From NCBI RefSeq assembly GCF_030052815.1, contig NC_079496.1, positions 83,069,652 through 83,133,651 of the forward strand: a stretch of 64,000 nucleotides of DNA, read 5' to 3'. The notes below the pieces were generated by a model, which did not search any database, was not told the origin of the DNA, and worked only from the letters and a program-made list of their open reading frames with translations. Position 1 is the first letter of the stretch, and each line of letters opens with the position of its first letter. This document shows positions 1-10,399 of this stretch, one piece after another. The stretch is from Hevea brasiliensis. Lineage: Eukaryota; Streptophyta; Magnoliopsida; Malpighiales; Euphorbiaceae. The position numbers and the translations under genes are program-made.

Positions 1-1324
1 TGTTTGAAATTCTATTCTTAAGTTGTTAAGAATATAAGTGACAGTTTTTCTAGCACAAAGTATCATAAATTGGTTCACAATCGAGGATACTTCACAATAA
101 GGACATGACTTATCCAGAAAGATTGTAATCATGTTTATTTCCAAGTTATTTATATGAGATGTAAATAAGATGGAATGGTGAGTCTCACGCCATATAATAA
201 ACATGATAGGCACTTATGCATGATACGTAGGCCGAACTAATGGCATTTATGACATGCACGTGGAGTTTACTCTTGTCAATGCATTGTCATAAATCATATC
301 AATGCATATAATCTTTAGACCTGAGATAACACAATTATCTTATATATAGGTAGTTTAAGTTTGATAATGCTTTCATATTTGTACTGTGTATGGGTATAAT
401 GGCATGTGTTGGTTCCTATTAGTTATATATGGAGATAGGTATTGATCAAGATGGAATCTGTTACCCTAAGTAAATAGGGACAAAATGCTATGTTCATTTA
501 ATTATTCTTGATGTTTCAAGTTCCTGGCCAGGACAAACATATTTAATCAAAAAAGAGTTTCTGATGAGAAAATCTTTTTAATCAAGAACTGAAATTAAAA
601 GAGAACATAATATTCATAGCAAATGGGGTTTGACATAAACCATGACTCCAGCTCGAATTGGGATTTCGTAATAGAGAGATTCTAGTGCATGGTAACATAT
701 GATTATAGGCTCATTTAAGGTATTCCTTATTACTAATTGGGTGGCCATGGCATGCTATGCTAGGTGTTAACCATGGTCTATGAGGTGCAAAAAATGATTT
801 AGAGAAATCATTTATGGTAAGAAAGAGTTCTGATAATATTAAGAGTTAATATCATATCTCATTGTCAATTAGTGATGAGCCTAGTGAGTCACACACATAC
901 ACAAGTAATCACCAAGTTAAATGTGATTTAATTGATTAATTAAAGAGTTTAATTGATTAATTAAATAGGTTTGGTTTGCAATGAGATTGCAAAGTCCCTA
1001 GCATAGCTTGAAACCAAATCTAGGTTATTGGATGTATAGTATAAGTTAAATTTATATTTAAAGTGTTTAAATATGAATTTAATTGTGAAAAATTAATTAA
1101 TGGAGATTAATTAATTAATTTATATTTGATATAAATTGATTAGAAGAGGAGAAATAATTATTTTGGGTTGAGAACTCAAAATTACAACACGAGGGTAATT
1201 TGGTCATTTCACAGGGTGACATGTGGCACCATGAAATAGTGACACATGGAATCATGGTTTGTCATTTGTCTTCCTATCATGCGAGATGATCAAAGTCAAG
1301 ATTAACTCTAGCTTTGACACTTGG
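1..1324 (+). mobile_element. Ty1/Copia long LTR, copy Z, left part
   Basis: The window opens about 127 bp inside a 2.1 kb Copia LTR, judged by alignment with the complete copy at 43286-45385. It holds no gene. The Tekay solo LTR J cuts it after the duplicated CTTGG at 1320-1324, and it resumes at 16376. Because no primer site follows its right end at 17034 and Gypsy2 integrase sequence follows instead, it is either a solo LTR or the 3' LTR of an element lying to the left. Confidence 0.85.
1320..1324. repeat. Target-site duplication CTTGG of solo LTR J
   Basis: CTTGG directly precedes the TG end of J and is repeated at 16371-16375 directly after its CA end. Joining the flanks restores a continuous Copia LTR. 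Confidence 0.85.
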
Positions 1325-1593
1325 TGTAACACCCCTCACCCGTCTACAGTGTAGCCGAGCAAGGCGTATCACACAGAGTGCCGGAGCACCTGATCTTATT
1401 TTATTTCATTACAGTTCTTGATTTACTTGTTCAAAAACTTTATCTAAGGTTTAGGCTATTTTTACTGTTTATCAAAATCCGATTAATTTGGAAATTTAAA
1501 AAATTTTAAAGACAATCCAGCAGAGTACCGGCTGTAATTTAGACTAACAGTTCTTCTGAACCTGCCAAAAATAATTTCAATATATACTCAAAT
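1325..1593 (-). mobile_element. Tekay-type solo LTR J, first segment
   Basis: Begins TGTAACACCCC. In this orientation it is the reverse complement of a chromovirus LTR 3' end. It is interrupted at 1594 by element E1 and continues at 11876-16370. No internal region or primer site belongs to it, so it is a solo LTR of about 4.76 kb, longer than the other Tekay LTRs here (1.8-3.2 kb). Confidence 0.8.
1589..1593. repeat. Target-site duplication CAAAT of E1
   Basis: CAAAT precedes the left TG end of E1 and is repeated at 11871-11875 directly after GTGTTACA at its right end. Confidence 0.9.
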
Positions 1594-2202
1594 TGTGACA
1601 CCCCTTACCCGGCTACAGTGTAACCGAGTAAGCTATATCATACGGTGTACCGGCACAATCTATTTTACCTTAATTAATTTTTTTTTTTGTCAAAGTTTTG
1701 AATATAGTTTGTGAAATATAGTTTATTTATTGAAATTATAATTTATTTGAGGTTTCGGAAATTTTATAGAAAATCCGGCAGAATACCGGCTAAAAATAGA
1801 GAAAACAGTTCTTCGGAACCTGTTAAAAACACTTCCAAATAATTTCCAAACAATCCCAACTTCAATTCATCAACAAAGTCTCAATATCAAGATCTCAACA
1901 ACATTTCTCAATTTCATTTCTCAATCATCCATCACATGTGATAATCAAGTATAAATCACAAATAGATATTTACTTTTCCATTCACAAATACAATTTTCAC
2001 AATTTACATGAACATCAATATACATTACACAGGTTTAATTACATATGAGAAAATCAAAATTAATTACAAAATGCCAAAATGACACCTAGTGTCCTACCAA
2101 TGCACTGCAGAAGTTGAGGTGACACGGACACTGTGAAGAACTGCATGATGGACTCACCCAGTCTGCGGTCTACTGGGCTCACGATCTGTATCTCCAGAAC
2201 CT

Positions 2203-2241
2203 ACGCGTGGCAAAAGCAACGCGCTAAGCAATAATTCTTAG
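2203..2241 (-). other. Conserved two-hairpin element, E1 3' LTR copy
   Basis: The GC-rich hairpin (ACGCGT/ACGCGC arms) and the CTAAGCA hairpin lie side by side as in the other Tekay LTRs. One arm base is mutated here (TTCTTAG for TGCTTAG). Confidence 0.6.
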
Positions 2242-3608
2242 TGGTGCAATAATAAAATAAAAGAAATAGCAAGAAATAAATATGTAACGAATGTATGTGT
2301 TTTATTTATTAGGTATTTGTATATCATTTACCTTGTCCACTTTTATTCATTTGGTTGCCCCAAGTAACCTACACTAGACGACTGGACTGGATAACGGGTA
2401 AACTGGCACTGGGTATCTAGTACCTCGGGCCGTCACACCATCGGTCACATATGCATCTCCGGTGCAATGAGCGGCTACCAAGTCAGAATAATCTCAGGCA
2501 CAAGGCCAAATTTCAATGCAAGGTCAGAATGGCTAAAAGCCATGAAATCACAGAATGGCATATTGCCATGTGCAGTACTGCTAACTGAACCCTATTGGCA
2601 TGCCAAAATATCCAAACCAATCTTGTTAGGTATACTAGGACATTTGGAACTTTTAAATTCTTTACTTTGTGAATTTCAAGTTTCGGTGTCACTATTCACC
2701 TCTTTGGTCAACAAAAATGCTGACTTTTAGGTAGAAATTAGGTACATTGGTTTTGGCACTCCCAACATACCACATTTTGTATTTAAAACTTGTTGCTGTA
2801 AAAATTTCAGGTCAATTGACCATATCTACAGTGAGTTATGGTCATTTCTGCAGGTGCTGTTGCAGGGTATCCGGATTGGGGCCAACTTTTGGTCCACTTG
2901 CTTTAGTCTTTTGGGCATGGTTTCTTCAGCAAAAATGTGCCATTATAAGCCTAGTTTCATGTCCAATTGGCCAAACACCAATTGGACCTACACAGCCAAA
3001 GTTATGGCTATCTAAGTGGGCTGGAATCTCAGCCACCCTTGCTGCTGTCCCAAGGCAGCCTACCATTTCACTTTGCCATGCCATATTTCAGTCCAATTTA
3101 TGGTCAACTTACCTCAAATGGTCACTAATTGACCATTAGAATGTTCTTTAACAATTTTATAAAGCAAAGTCAAATTTTCACTCCTAAACCCTAGCTCAAT
3201 TTCAAAGTTTTCACAAATTTCCTTAGTTAACTTTTTTATTCTTTGTATATATATATGTATACACTTTAAACATAAGCTCTAGTTCACTCTAAGTCCATCA
3301 AACAATCAAAATCATTCCTTCCTTAGGGATGCTGAAAATTGAAGATACTCTAACATATATAATTTACTTAAAATTATTACAATTTCTTAACTTAATTTGA
3401 TGCTCTAACAAAGATTAAAAGAATGAGAGAGGAAATAAAGCACTAACCTCTTTGCTCAACTTATTGAGCTTGTGAAAACTCTAGAATTTCTCCTCTTTGT
3501 GGCTGCCTAGAGTTACCTTGTGATGTGGGGATAAGTTTTAGTGAATGGAGTAGGAAAATTTATGGTGAAATGAGGAGAGAACTTGAGCTTTGGTTGAAAA
3601 TCAATGGA

Positions 3609-3632
3609 GGGAGGAGGGAGGAGGGAGGAGGG
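3609..3632 (+). other. G-quadruplex motif in E1 3' LTR
   Basis: Four GGG runs at 3609, 3616, 3623 and 3630, each separated by the four bases AGGA, fit the G3N4 rule for a quadruplex. The G-rich strand is antisense to the element transcript. Confidence 0.6.
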
Positions 3633-4314
3633 TTTCGGCTGGTTTGGGTCCAAAGGAAGAAGATGAAAATTTTCTTTTATTTTCAGCCTCTTTAGTTTGT
3701 TTTAAGTGTATTTGTTATATGGTGATTGGTGGACCATTTTTAAATGACATCATTATGATGTCACAATTCCCATTTACTTACTTTTCTTTTTACTTTTGTT
3801 TTCTTATTTTCATTTCTCATTTTTAATAAATTTTTCATCAAAATTAATTCATATTTTATGTCACAATATTTATTTACTCAACTGGGCAAGTCGGCCAAAA
3901 ATCACCTTTGAAGGCGAAATTACCAAATGCCCTCCGTTTGGCTTAACGGGTCAAAATTGTCTGTACCGATTGAAAAATTTTTCTAAGTATTTTCTTGGCA
4001 TTCTAATGCCATGGGAACCTCAATGACCCTTCTCTGGATTCTCAAAAATTATTTTACAATTTTTCCCCCTGGTTTAGGGCTCCTAGTTGCGAGAACCGTA
4101 ACTTCCCTCTGGGTTACCCATCGCTAGGGCACTGGCTCGTTTAACTCGGTTGTATTTTATTTCTAAAATTTTTACTAAATTTTTCTTATTAATATTTGAG
4201 TTGATTATGGTCCCTCTCTTAAGTTTAAATATTTTTCCGGACATTCTAGCTGCCCGATTACATCGTCACCGAATAAAGAGGATGTACGGAGTAGTTACCG
4301 GGAGGATGTTACAA

Positions 4315-4326
4315 CTCTTCCCCTCT
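4315..4326 (-). promoter_or_regulatory. Polypurine tract of E1
   Basis: The reverse complement reads AGAGGGGAAGAG immediately before the 3' LTR. This is the usual site of plus-strand DNA priming. It overlaps the pol stop codon, so there is essentially no 3' untranslated spacer. Confidence 0.8.
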
Positions 4327-5083
4327 AATTTAAATTTCGTCCTCGAAATTTACCTGATGCAAACAGTTGAGGGAACTGTTGCCTCATCGTCTCTTCACTT
4401 TCCCAAGTTGCCTCCTCAGTGTTGTGGTGCCTCCAAAGTACTTTCACCAGTGGAATCTGTTTGTTTCTCAATTCTTTTACTTTCCGAGCCAGGATCCGTA
4501 GAGGTTCTTCTTCATATGTCAAATCCGGTTGTATTTCAATTTCTTTCCTGGAGATGACATGTGAAGGATCTGAGCGGTATCTTCTTAGCATAGACACGTG
4601 GAACACATTGTGGATCTTGTCCAGCTCTGGAGGTAAAGCTAGCCTATAGGCCACTGGTCCCACACGTTCAATGACTTCATATGGGCCAATAAACCTAGGG
4701 CTCAACTTACCTTTCCTTCCAAACCTCAGTACTTTCTTTCACGGTGACACCTTGAGGAATACTTTTTTGCCAACAACATATTCTATTTCTTTTCTCTTCA
4801 GGTCGGCATAAGATTTCTGTCTGTCTGAGGCAACCTTTAGATTGGCTTTGATTAGTTTTACTTTCTCCTCACTGCTTTCACTGTGTCCGCCCCACCGCTT
4901 GTCTTCGCCCAATTCAATCCAGCACACTGGAGTTCTACATTTTCTCCCATACAGTGCTTCATATGGGGCCATTTGGATGCTAGCTTGGTAGCTATTGTTG
5001 TATGCAAATTCTGCTAGTGGGAGGTATCTATCCCAACTTCCCTCAAACTCAATGACACAACTCCTCAGCATATCCTCCAGGAC
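4325..5083 (-). pseudogene. pol: E1 integrase C-terminal part and chromodomain
   Basis: Continues the integrase after the intron-like segment. The frame from 5071 down to 4739 covers the end of the catalytic domain and the linker (YGRKCRTPVCW). A TGA at 4739-4741, where related copies have Trp, separates it from the last block, 4705-4325. That block holds the [16 protein letters not shown] and [12 protein letters not shown] motifs and then a chromodomain-like end ([16 protein letters not shown]), typical of Tekay/Del chromoviruses. In this family the chromodomain is thought to steer integration to heterochromatin. Both blocks are in the same frame, so one nonsense change explains the break. 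Confidence 0.88.
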
Positions 5084-5158
5084 CTGACATATATTTCATG
5101 TTATTGTTATCATTTTAATTCAATATTTATATCAATTCCATTGGTTTCAATTGTTTAC
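5084..5158 (-). other. 75 bp intron-like segment in E1 integrase
   Basis: On the element strand the text runs CAG, then GTAAAC..., then ...TGTCAG, then GTC. It is a 75 bp AT-rich block with GT and AG ends between codons for SERVIQ and VLEDML, which abut in ordinary integrases. Seventy-five is a multiple of three, so removal keeps frame, while reading through meets an in-frame TGA. CAGGT occurs at both junctions. It may be a spliceosomal intron or a small insertion that duplicated CAGGT. Confidence 0.6.
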
Positions 5159-5593
5159 CTGGATTACTCTTTCGGATTGCCCATCCGTCTGAGGATGGAA
5201 TGCTTTGCTGAAGTGGAGTTGTGTACCCAAGGACTCATGTAACTTCTTCCAGAATCTCGATGTAAACCTTGGGTCTCGATCAGATATGATGGAAAGTGGA
5301 ATTCCATGCAGTCTAACTATCTCACTGATATACAATTATGCTAATTTCTCCAAAGGAGTAGTCACCCTAATCGGCAGAAAGTGTGCCGATTTCATTAACT
5401 GGCCCACTATCACCCATGTTGCATCATGTTTCTTCCGGGTGAGAGGTAGACCACTTACAAAATCCATGGTGACCCAATCCCATTTCCATTCTGTATGCGA
5501 TAGGTCAGAGCAAACCCGATGGAACTTGATGTTCGCCTTGACTTGCCGACATGTCAAGCATTTAGTCACATAGTCGGCTATGTCTTTCTTCAT
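5159..5593 (-). pseudogene. pol: E1 integrase zinc-binding end and catalytic core
   Basis: Encodes the Cys pair of the HHCC zinc-binding motif (CLTCRQVK) and the rve catalytic core. Visible acidic residues are the Asp of MDFVSGLP, the Asp in SDRDPRFTS and the Glu in DGQSERV, so the DDE triad is present. A TAA at 5336-5338 replaces what looks like a Gln codon between the first two triad residues. Frame is shared with the segment below the intron-like block. Confidence 0.87.
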
Positions 5594-5778
5594 ACTGTGC
5601 CACCAATATCAAGCTTCAGATCCTGATACATCTTTGTACTTCCTGGGTGCATAGCATATACACTGGTGTGTGCCTCTTTTAGAATACTGGCCTTCAATTC
5701 CCCATCATCTGGTACACACAGTCTTCCTTTGTAATACAGACACCCATCTGCCTTCGCCTCATAGTCAGTTGCTTTTCC

Positions 5779-7160
5779 TTATGGGATTTTGCTCATAATA
5801 GCCATTAACTTTTTATCTGCCTTTTGCCCATCTAAAATCTGCTGTAGCAGGTTTGGCCTCACTTGCAACTCAGCCAAAATAGCTCCATCTCGAATCAAAG
5901 TTAGACGGGCATTCAATGATCTCAAAGCTGTGATGGACTTTCTGCTCAAAGCATCAACAACTACATTTTCCTTCTCAGGATGGTAGTCAATTACACAATC
6001 ATAGTCTTTCAAGAACTCAATCCATCGCCTCTATCTAAGGTTGAGCTCCTTTTGGGTTGGCAAATATTTCAGACTTTTGTGGTCTATGTAAATGTAGCAC
6101 TTTTCACCATACAAGTAATGCCTCCATATCTTCAGTGCGAAGATAATTGCTGCGAGCTCTAGATCATGGGTAGGGTAGTTCTGTTCATGTGGCCTTAGCT
6201 GTCTGGAAGCATAAGCGACCACCTTCCCTTCTTGCGTCAATACACACCCTAACCCATTATGAGAGGCATCACTATAGACCACGAAGTCCTTTCCTGACAC
6301 TGGCTGTGTTAACACTGGTGCCTCTGTCAACATAGCCTTCAACTTCTCAAAACTGGTCTGACACTTGTTATTCCAGTCAAATCTGACATTTTTGTGTAAC
6401 AGCTTGGTCATTGGAGCAGCTATTAAGGAAAATCCCTTCACAAATCTCCTGTAATACCCAGCTAGCCCCAAGAAGCTTCTGACCTCAGTTGTGTTTCTGG
6501 GAGGCTTCCATTCCATCACTGCTTCTATTTTCTTGGGATCTACCCTAATCCCATCAGCTGACACTATGTGTCCATGGAATGCAATCTCATTCAACCAAAA
6601 GTCACACTTGGACAACTTAGCGTACAGCTTCTTTTCTCTCAGGGTTTGCAGAACAATCCTCAAATGCTCATCATGTTCTTCCCTGGTCTTGGAATACACC
6701 AAAATATCATCAATAAAGACCACTACGAACTGATCTAGGTATGGATGGAAGATACGGTTCATAAGGTCCATAAATGCTGCTGGTGCATTTGTTAGGCCAA
6801 AGGGCATCACCAGAAACTCATAATGCCCATACCGGGTCCTGAATGTAGTCTTTGGCACATCTACATCCTTCACCCTCAACTGATGATACCCTGATCTGAG
6901 ATCAATTTTAGAAAATACTCCTGCTCCCTTCAACTGATCAAACAGATCATCAATTCTAGGCAATGGATATTTGTTCTTCATACCACTTTATTCAATCGCC
7001 AGAATCAATGCATAGCCTCAAAGTCCCATCCTTCTTTTTCACAAACAAGACCGAGCTCCCCATGGTGACACACTGGGCGTATGAACCCCTTATCAAGCAA
7101 CTCTTGCAACCGAGTTTTCAACTCCTCAATTCGTGGGTGCCATTCTATAAGGAGCAATGG
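5779..7160 (-). pseudogene. pol: E1 reverse transcriptase and RNase H
   Basis: The open frame 6981-6031 holds most of the [18 protein letters not shown], the catalytic FIDD box (near 6706-6717) and [16 protein letters not shown]. RNase H follows with [19 protein letters not shown] and [10 protein letters not shown]. The N-terminal part of RT (about 6982-7160) is out of frame through indels. A TAG at 6031-6033 interrupts the conserved NLR/RRW stretch, after which the same frame runs on to 5779 as the RNase H to integrase linker ([21 protein letters not shown]). Confidence 0.9.
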
Positions 7161-7169
7161 AAATGGGTG

Positions 7170-7937
7170 TCAGATCTGCAGTTGTCTCAATAGCAAATTC
7201 AACTTCCCTTTCTCGTGGTAAACCAGAAATTCTTCAGAAATACCTGGGAAGTCTCTTCGTGGGTATATCACTGTGTTTGGCTTAGCCTGCCTAGTATCCA
7301 CCACATGTGCTAGGTAGGCTTCACAGCCTTTTCTCATCATTCTTCTTGCAACTGTGGCTGAGATGACATTGGACAAGAAATCTGTCCTTTCCCCCATAAT
7401 TGTGATCTCATTACCTCTGAAGTTTTTAGAGAAATTCTCTTCAATTTGCAATCAACTATTGCCTGATGACGTGACAACCAGTCCATTCCCAAAATCACAT
7501 CAAACTCGTGGAAGGGCAATTCAATCAGGTCTGCTAAGAATTCATACTCCTGAATCCTTAACGGGCAACCCTTGTATACTTTGTTCACCACTACACTGTG
7601 GCCTAATGGATTAGTGACCAGAATGTCTTGGTCACTCTCCCCTACTAGTATCCCCCTTTCTACGGGTAAGCTGATGCAGATATATGAATGAGTGGATCCT
7701 GGATCCACCAATGCATGCACAGGTGTATTGTAGAGGGAGAACGTACCCCTGATGACGTCCGGGGCATCTTGCTCCTCCTGAGCTCTCAGGGCATAAGCTC
7801 TGGCAGGTGGTCTGTTATCTGGCCTCTCTGCTAGCTCAGATGCAGGCCTCTGTGATGGTCTTACTGCCTCAGATTTGCCAGATTTCCTACCCCTTTGTGG
7901 TGCAGGAGCAGGTCTGTTTGCTTGTGTTGGAGTAGCT
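7170..7937 (-). pseudogene. pol: E1 aspartic protease
   Basis: Retropepsin-like protease. The active-site signature VDPGSTHSYI lies near 7700 and the second conserved motif GMDWLSRHQAIVDC downstream. It is in the same frame as the gag zinc knuckle, so gag and protease were translated as one polyprotein. A frame change near 7400 moves the following segment (EAYLAHVVDT, a Tekay linker) into another frame. Confidence 0.87.
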
Positions 7938-8996
7938 GTAGTAGTTCTGCGTGGACAGTTCTTCAACTGATGCTCTGTTGACCCACACCTTAAGCAGGCA
8001 CCAGTTACTCTCTAACACTCCCCCTTGTGCCACTTCAGGCAGTGTGGACATGCAGAAGTTGCTGGGGCTGGTCCCCTGAACCCCATCCTTGGAGAGCTGC
8101 CCACTGATGGTGTGGACTAACCTCTCCTAGGGGTGAACTGTGGCCTGGGCTCCTGAGACTGACCCTGACCTTGTGGCTTATCCGAACTCTGTGCAGATGG
8201 ACCTCTGAACTTCTTCCCAGGTGCAGGAGATGAGCTAGACTGACCCGGGCCCCTCTTCTGCTGTCTATCCCTTCTGGTCTGCTCACTGATTCTTACTTTT
8301 TCAACCTTTATTGCAGCTTCCACTAACTTGGTAAATTCTGTGATTCCCAAGGCAGTGAGCTGGATCTTTATGTTGTCATTTAGTCCCTCTTCAAATCTCT
8401 TGCACCTTTCAGCTTCATTAGGGACTATCTCCCTTCCATAGCGGCTCAATCGGACAAATTCCTTCTCATATTCGGCCACTGATACTGCCTCGCTCGATTA
8501 ATGAATTCCCTTCTTCTCTCTTCTAGGTATACAAGACTACATATTTCTTCTTGAATTCGAGAGAAAGAAGTCCCAAGTTATAGCTTCCGCTGCACTTCAT
8601 CGACACAGATCCCACCATTCGTAGGCATCATCTTGCAACAGGATATGGTAGCCTCTAGGTTTTGCTCGGGTGCAGTGGAGTTGTTTTAGAACTCGCCCAT
8701 TCTGCTCAACCAATTCTACCGCAATGAGTCATCTTCTCTCTACCGAAAAGTCCACCGCTCCAAACTTTCTTAGCCTTTCCAGTGTGATTTACTGTGGAGG
8801 TGGAGGTGGTGGTGATCTTGGCATTACTCGGCCATTTGTCTAAAGAAATCAGCCATTTGTCGGAACATGGCTCGTGGAGTCTAAGGTGCTCGCTTGAGTC
8901 ATGAGCAGGTTCTCCCATGCCCCCAGTCTAAGCTGCTGCAGGTGGAGCATGACTCTCCACTTCCTCCTCGACTACTCTTTGAGATGAAGGATCCAT
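7938..8996 (-). pseudogene. gag: E1 gag, broken
   Basis: The likely start ATG is 8996-8994, giving MDPSSQR and the acidic EEVESHAP stretch shared with Gypsy2 gag. A stop follows within about 25 codons. The readable core is 8479-8117 (ERCKRFEEGLNDNIKIQL, then a basic Gly/Pro/Gln-rich tail). A CX2CX4HX4C zinc knuckle (CLRCGSTEHQLKNC) lies at 7955-7996. TAG stops at 8117-8119 and near 8012 break the frame. Gag forms the particle and binds the RNA through the knuckle. Confidence 0.82.
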
Positions 8997-9022
8997 ATCC
9001 TATTCAAAATAAGAAAAACAAA

Positions 9023-9050
9023 CAGATCTGCATTAGTGTCACCTCGACTC
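9023..9050 (-). promoter_or_regulatory. 28 nt leader block shared with Gypsy2
   Basis: An identical 28 nt block lies at 23652-23679 in Gypsy2. In both elements it ends 25-27 nt before the gag ATG. It could be a packaging, dimerisation or translation signal; function is inferred only from position and identity. Confidence 0.55.
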
Positions 9051-9106
9051 TTACAAATGCAATGCATGGTATGGACTCAATCTAGGCCCAGAAACACCTA
9101 AATCGT

Positions 9107-9118
9107 GCTCTGATACCA
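9107..9118 (-). promoter_or_regulatory. Primer-binding site of E1 (tRNA-Met)
   Basis: The reverse complement is TGGTATCAGAGC, the standard plant initiator tRNA-Met complement. It lies 5 bp inside the 5' LTR. Confidence 0.93.
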
Positions 9119-9730
9119 CTAAATGTGACACCCCTTACCTGGCTACAGTGTAACCGAGTAAGCTATGTCACACGGTGTACCGGCACACTCTATTTTACCT
9201 TAATTAATTTTTTTTTGTCAAAGTTTTGAATATAGTTTGTGAAATATAGTTCACTTATTGAAATTATAATTTATTTGAGGTTCCGGAAATTTTATAGAAA
9301 ATCCGGCAGAATACCGGCTAAAAATAGAGAAAACAGTTCTTCGAAACCTGTTAAAAACACTTCCAAATAATTTCCAAACAATCCCAACTTCAATTCATCA
9401 ACAAAGTCTCAATATCAAGATCTCAACAACATTTCTCAATTTCAGTTCTCAATCATCCATCACATGTGATAATCAAGTATAAATCACAAATAGATATTTA
9501 CTTTTCCATTCACAAATACAATTTTCACAATTTACATGAACATCAATATACATTACACAGGTTTAATTACATATGAGAAAATCAAAATTAATTACAAAAT
9601 GCCAAAATGACACCTAGTGTCCTACCAATGCACTGCAGGAGTTGAGGTGACACGGACACTGTGCAGAACTGCAGGATGGACTCACCCAGTCTGCGGTCTA
9701 CTGGGCTCACGATCTGTATCTCCAGAACCT

Positions 9731-9769
9731 ACGCATGGCAAAAGCAACGCGCTAAGCAATAATGCTTAG
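9731..9769 (-). other. Conserved two-hairpin element, E1 5' LTR copy
   Basis: CTAAGCA-ATAA-TGCTTAG at 9752-9769 is a perfect 7 bp stem. The adjoining GC-rich hairpin (9731-9752) carries one mutated arm base. The element-strand sequence just upstream is the conserved CACCACT. Confidence 0.65.
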
Positions 9770-10368
9770 TGGTGCAATAATAAAATAAAAGAAATAGCAA
9801 GAAATAAATATGTAACGAATGTATGTGTTTTATTTATTAGGTATTTGTATATCATTTACCTTGTCCACTTTTATTCATTTGGTTGCCCCAAGTAACCTAC
9901 ACTAGACGATTGGACTGGATAACGGGTAAACTGGCACTGGGTATCTAGTACCTCGGGCCGTCACACCATCGGTCACATATGCATCTCCCGGCAGGCAAAT
10001 GTAAGCTACCAAGTCAGAATAATCTCAGGCACAAGGCCAAATTTCAATGCAAGGTCAGAATGGCTAAAAGCCATGAAATCACAGAATGGCATATTGCCAT
10101 GTGCAGTACTGCTAACTGAACCCTATTGGCATGCCAAAATATCCAAACCAATCTTGTTAGGTATACTAGGGCATTTGGAACTTTTAAATTCTTTACTTTG
10201 TGAATTTCAAGTTTCGGTGTCACTATTCACCTCTTTGGTCAACAAAAATGTTGACTTTTAGGTAGAAATTAGGTACATTGGTTTTGGCACTCCCAACATA
10301 CCACATTTTGTATTTAAAACTTGTTGCTGTAAAAATTTCAGGTCAATTGACCATATCTACAGTGAGTT

Positions 10369-10399
10369 ATGGCCAAATGAATACTGTTCATTTGGTCAT
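10369..10399 (-). other. Conserved CCAAATGAA inverted repeat
   Basis: CCAAATGAA and TTCATTTGG flank a 5 nt loop, and the arms extend to about 13 bp with one G-T pair. Related inverted repeats occur in Tekay LTRs I and G, and less perfectly in K. It is missing from the sister LTR near 2840. Confidence 0.65.

Larger units (their letters stand above)
1594..4313 (-). repeat. 3' LTR of E1
   Basis: A 2720 bp LTR with TG..CA ends. Compared with the 5' LTR it lacks a 22-26 bp inverted repeat near 2840 and carries a T for G in the lower arm of the hairpin at 2224-2241. Several 60-130 codon open frames inside are chance frames with no recognisable domain. Confidence 0.92.

Noticed and set aside
2467..3139. 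Two ORFs of 87 and 130 codons, repeated at 10073-10693
   Set aside because: They lie in E1 LTRs, differ between the two LTRs through the hairpin deletion and show no domain; chance frames in LTR DNA.
3590..4026. ORFs of 76-78 codons, repeated at 11144-11541
   Set aside because: LTR sequence with a repetitive GGA start; the frame is not maintained between the two LTRs.
5205..5573. 122-codon plus-strand ORF
   Set aside because: Exactly antisense to the E1 integrase core, whose motifs are clear on the minus strand.
6491..6733. Plus-strand ORF opposite RT
   Set aside because: Shadow of the RT gene; an equivalent antisense frame appears opposite H RT at 62992-63237.
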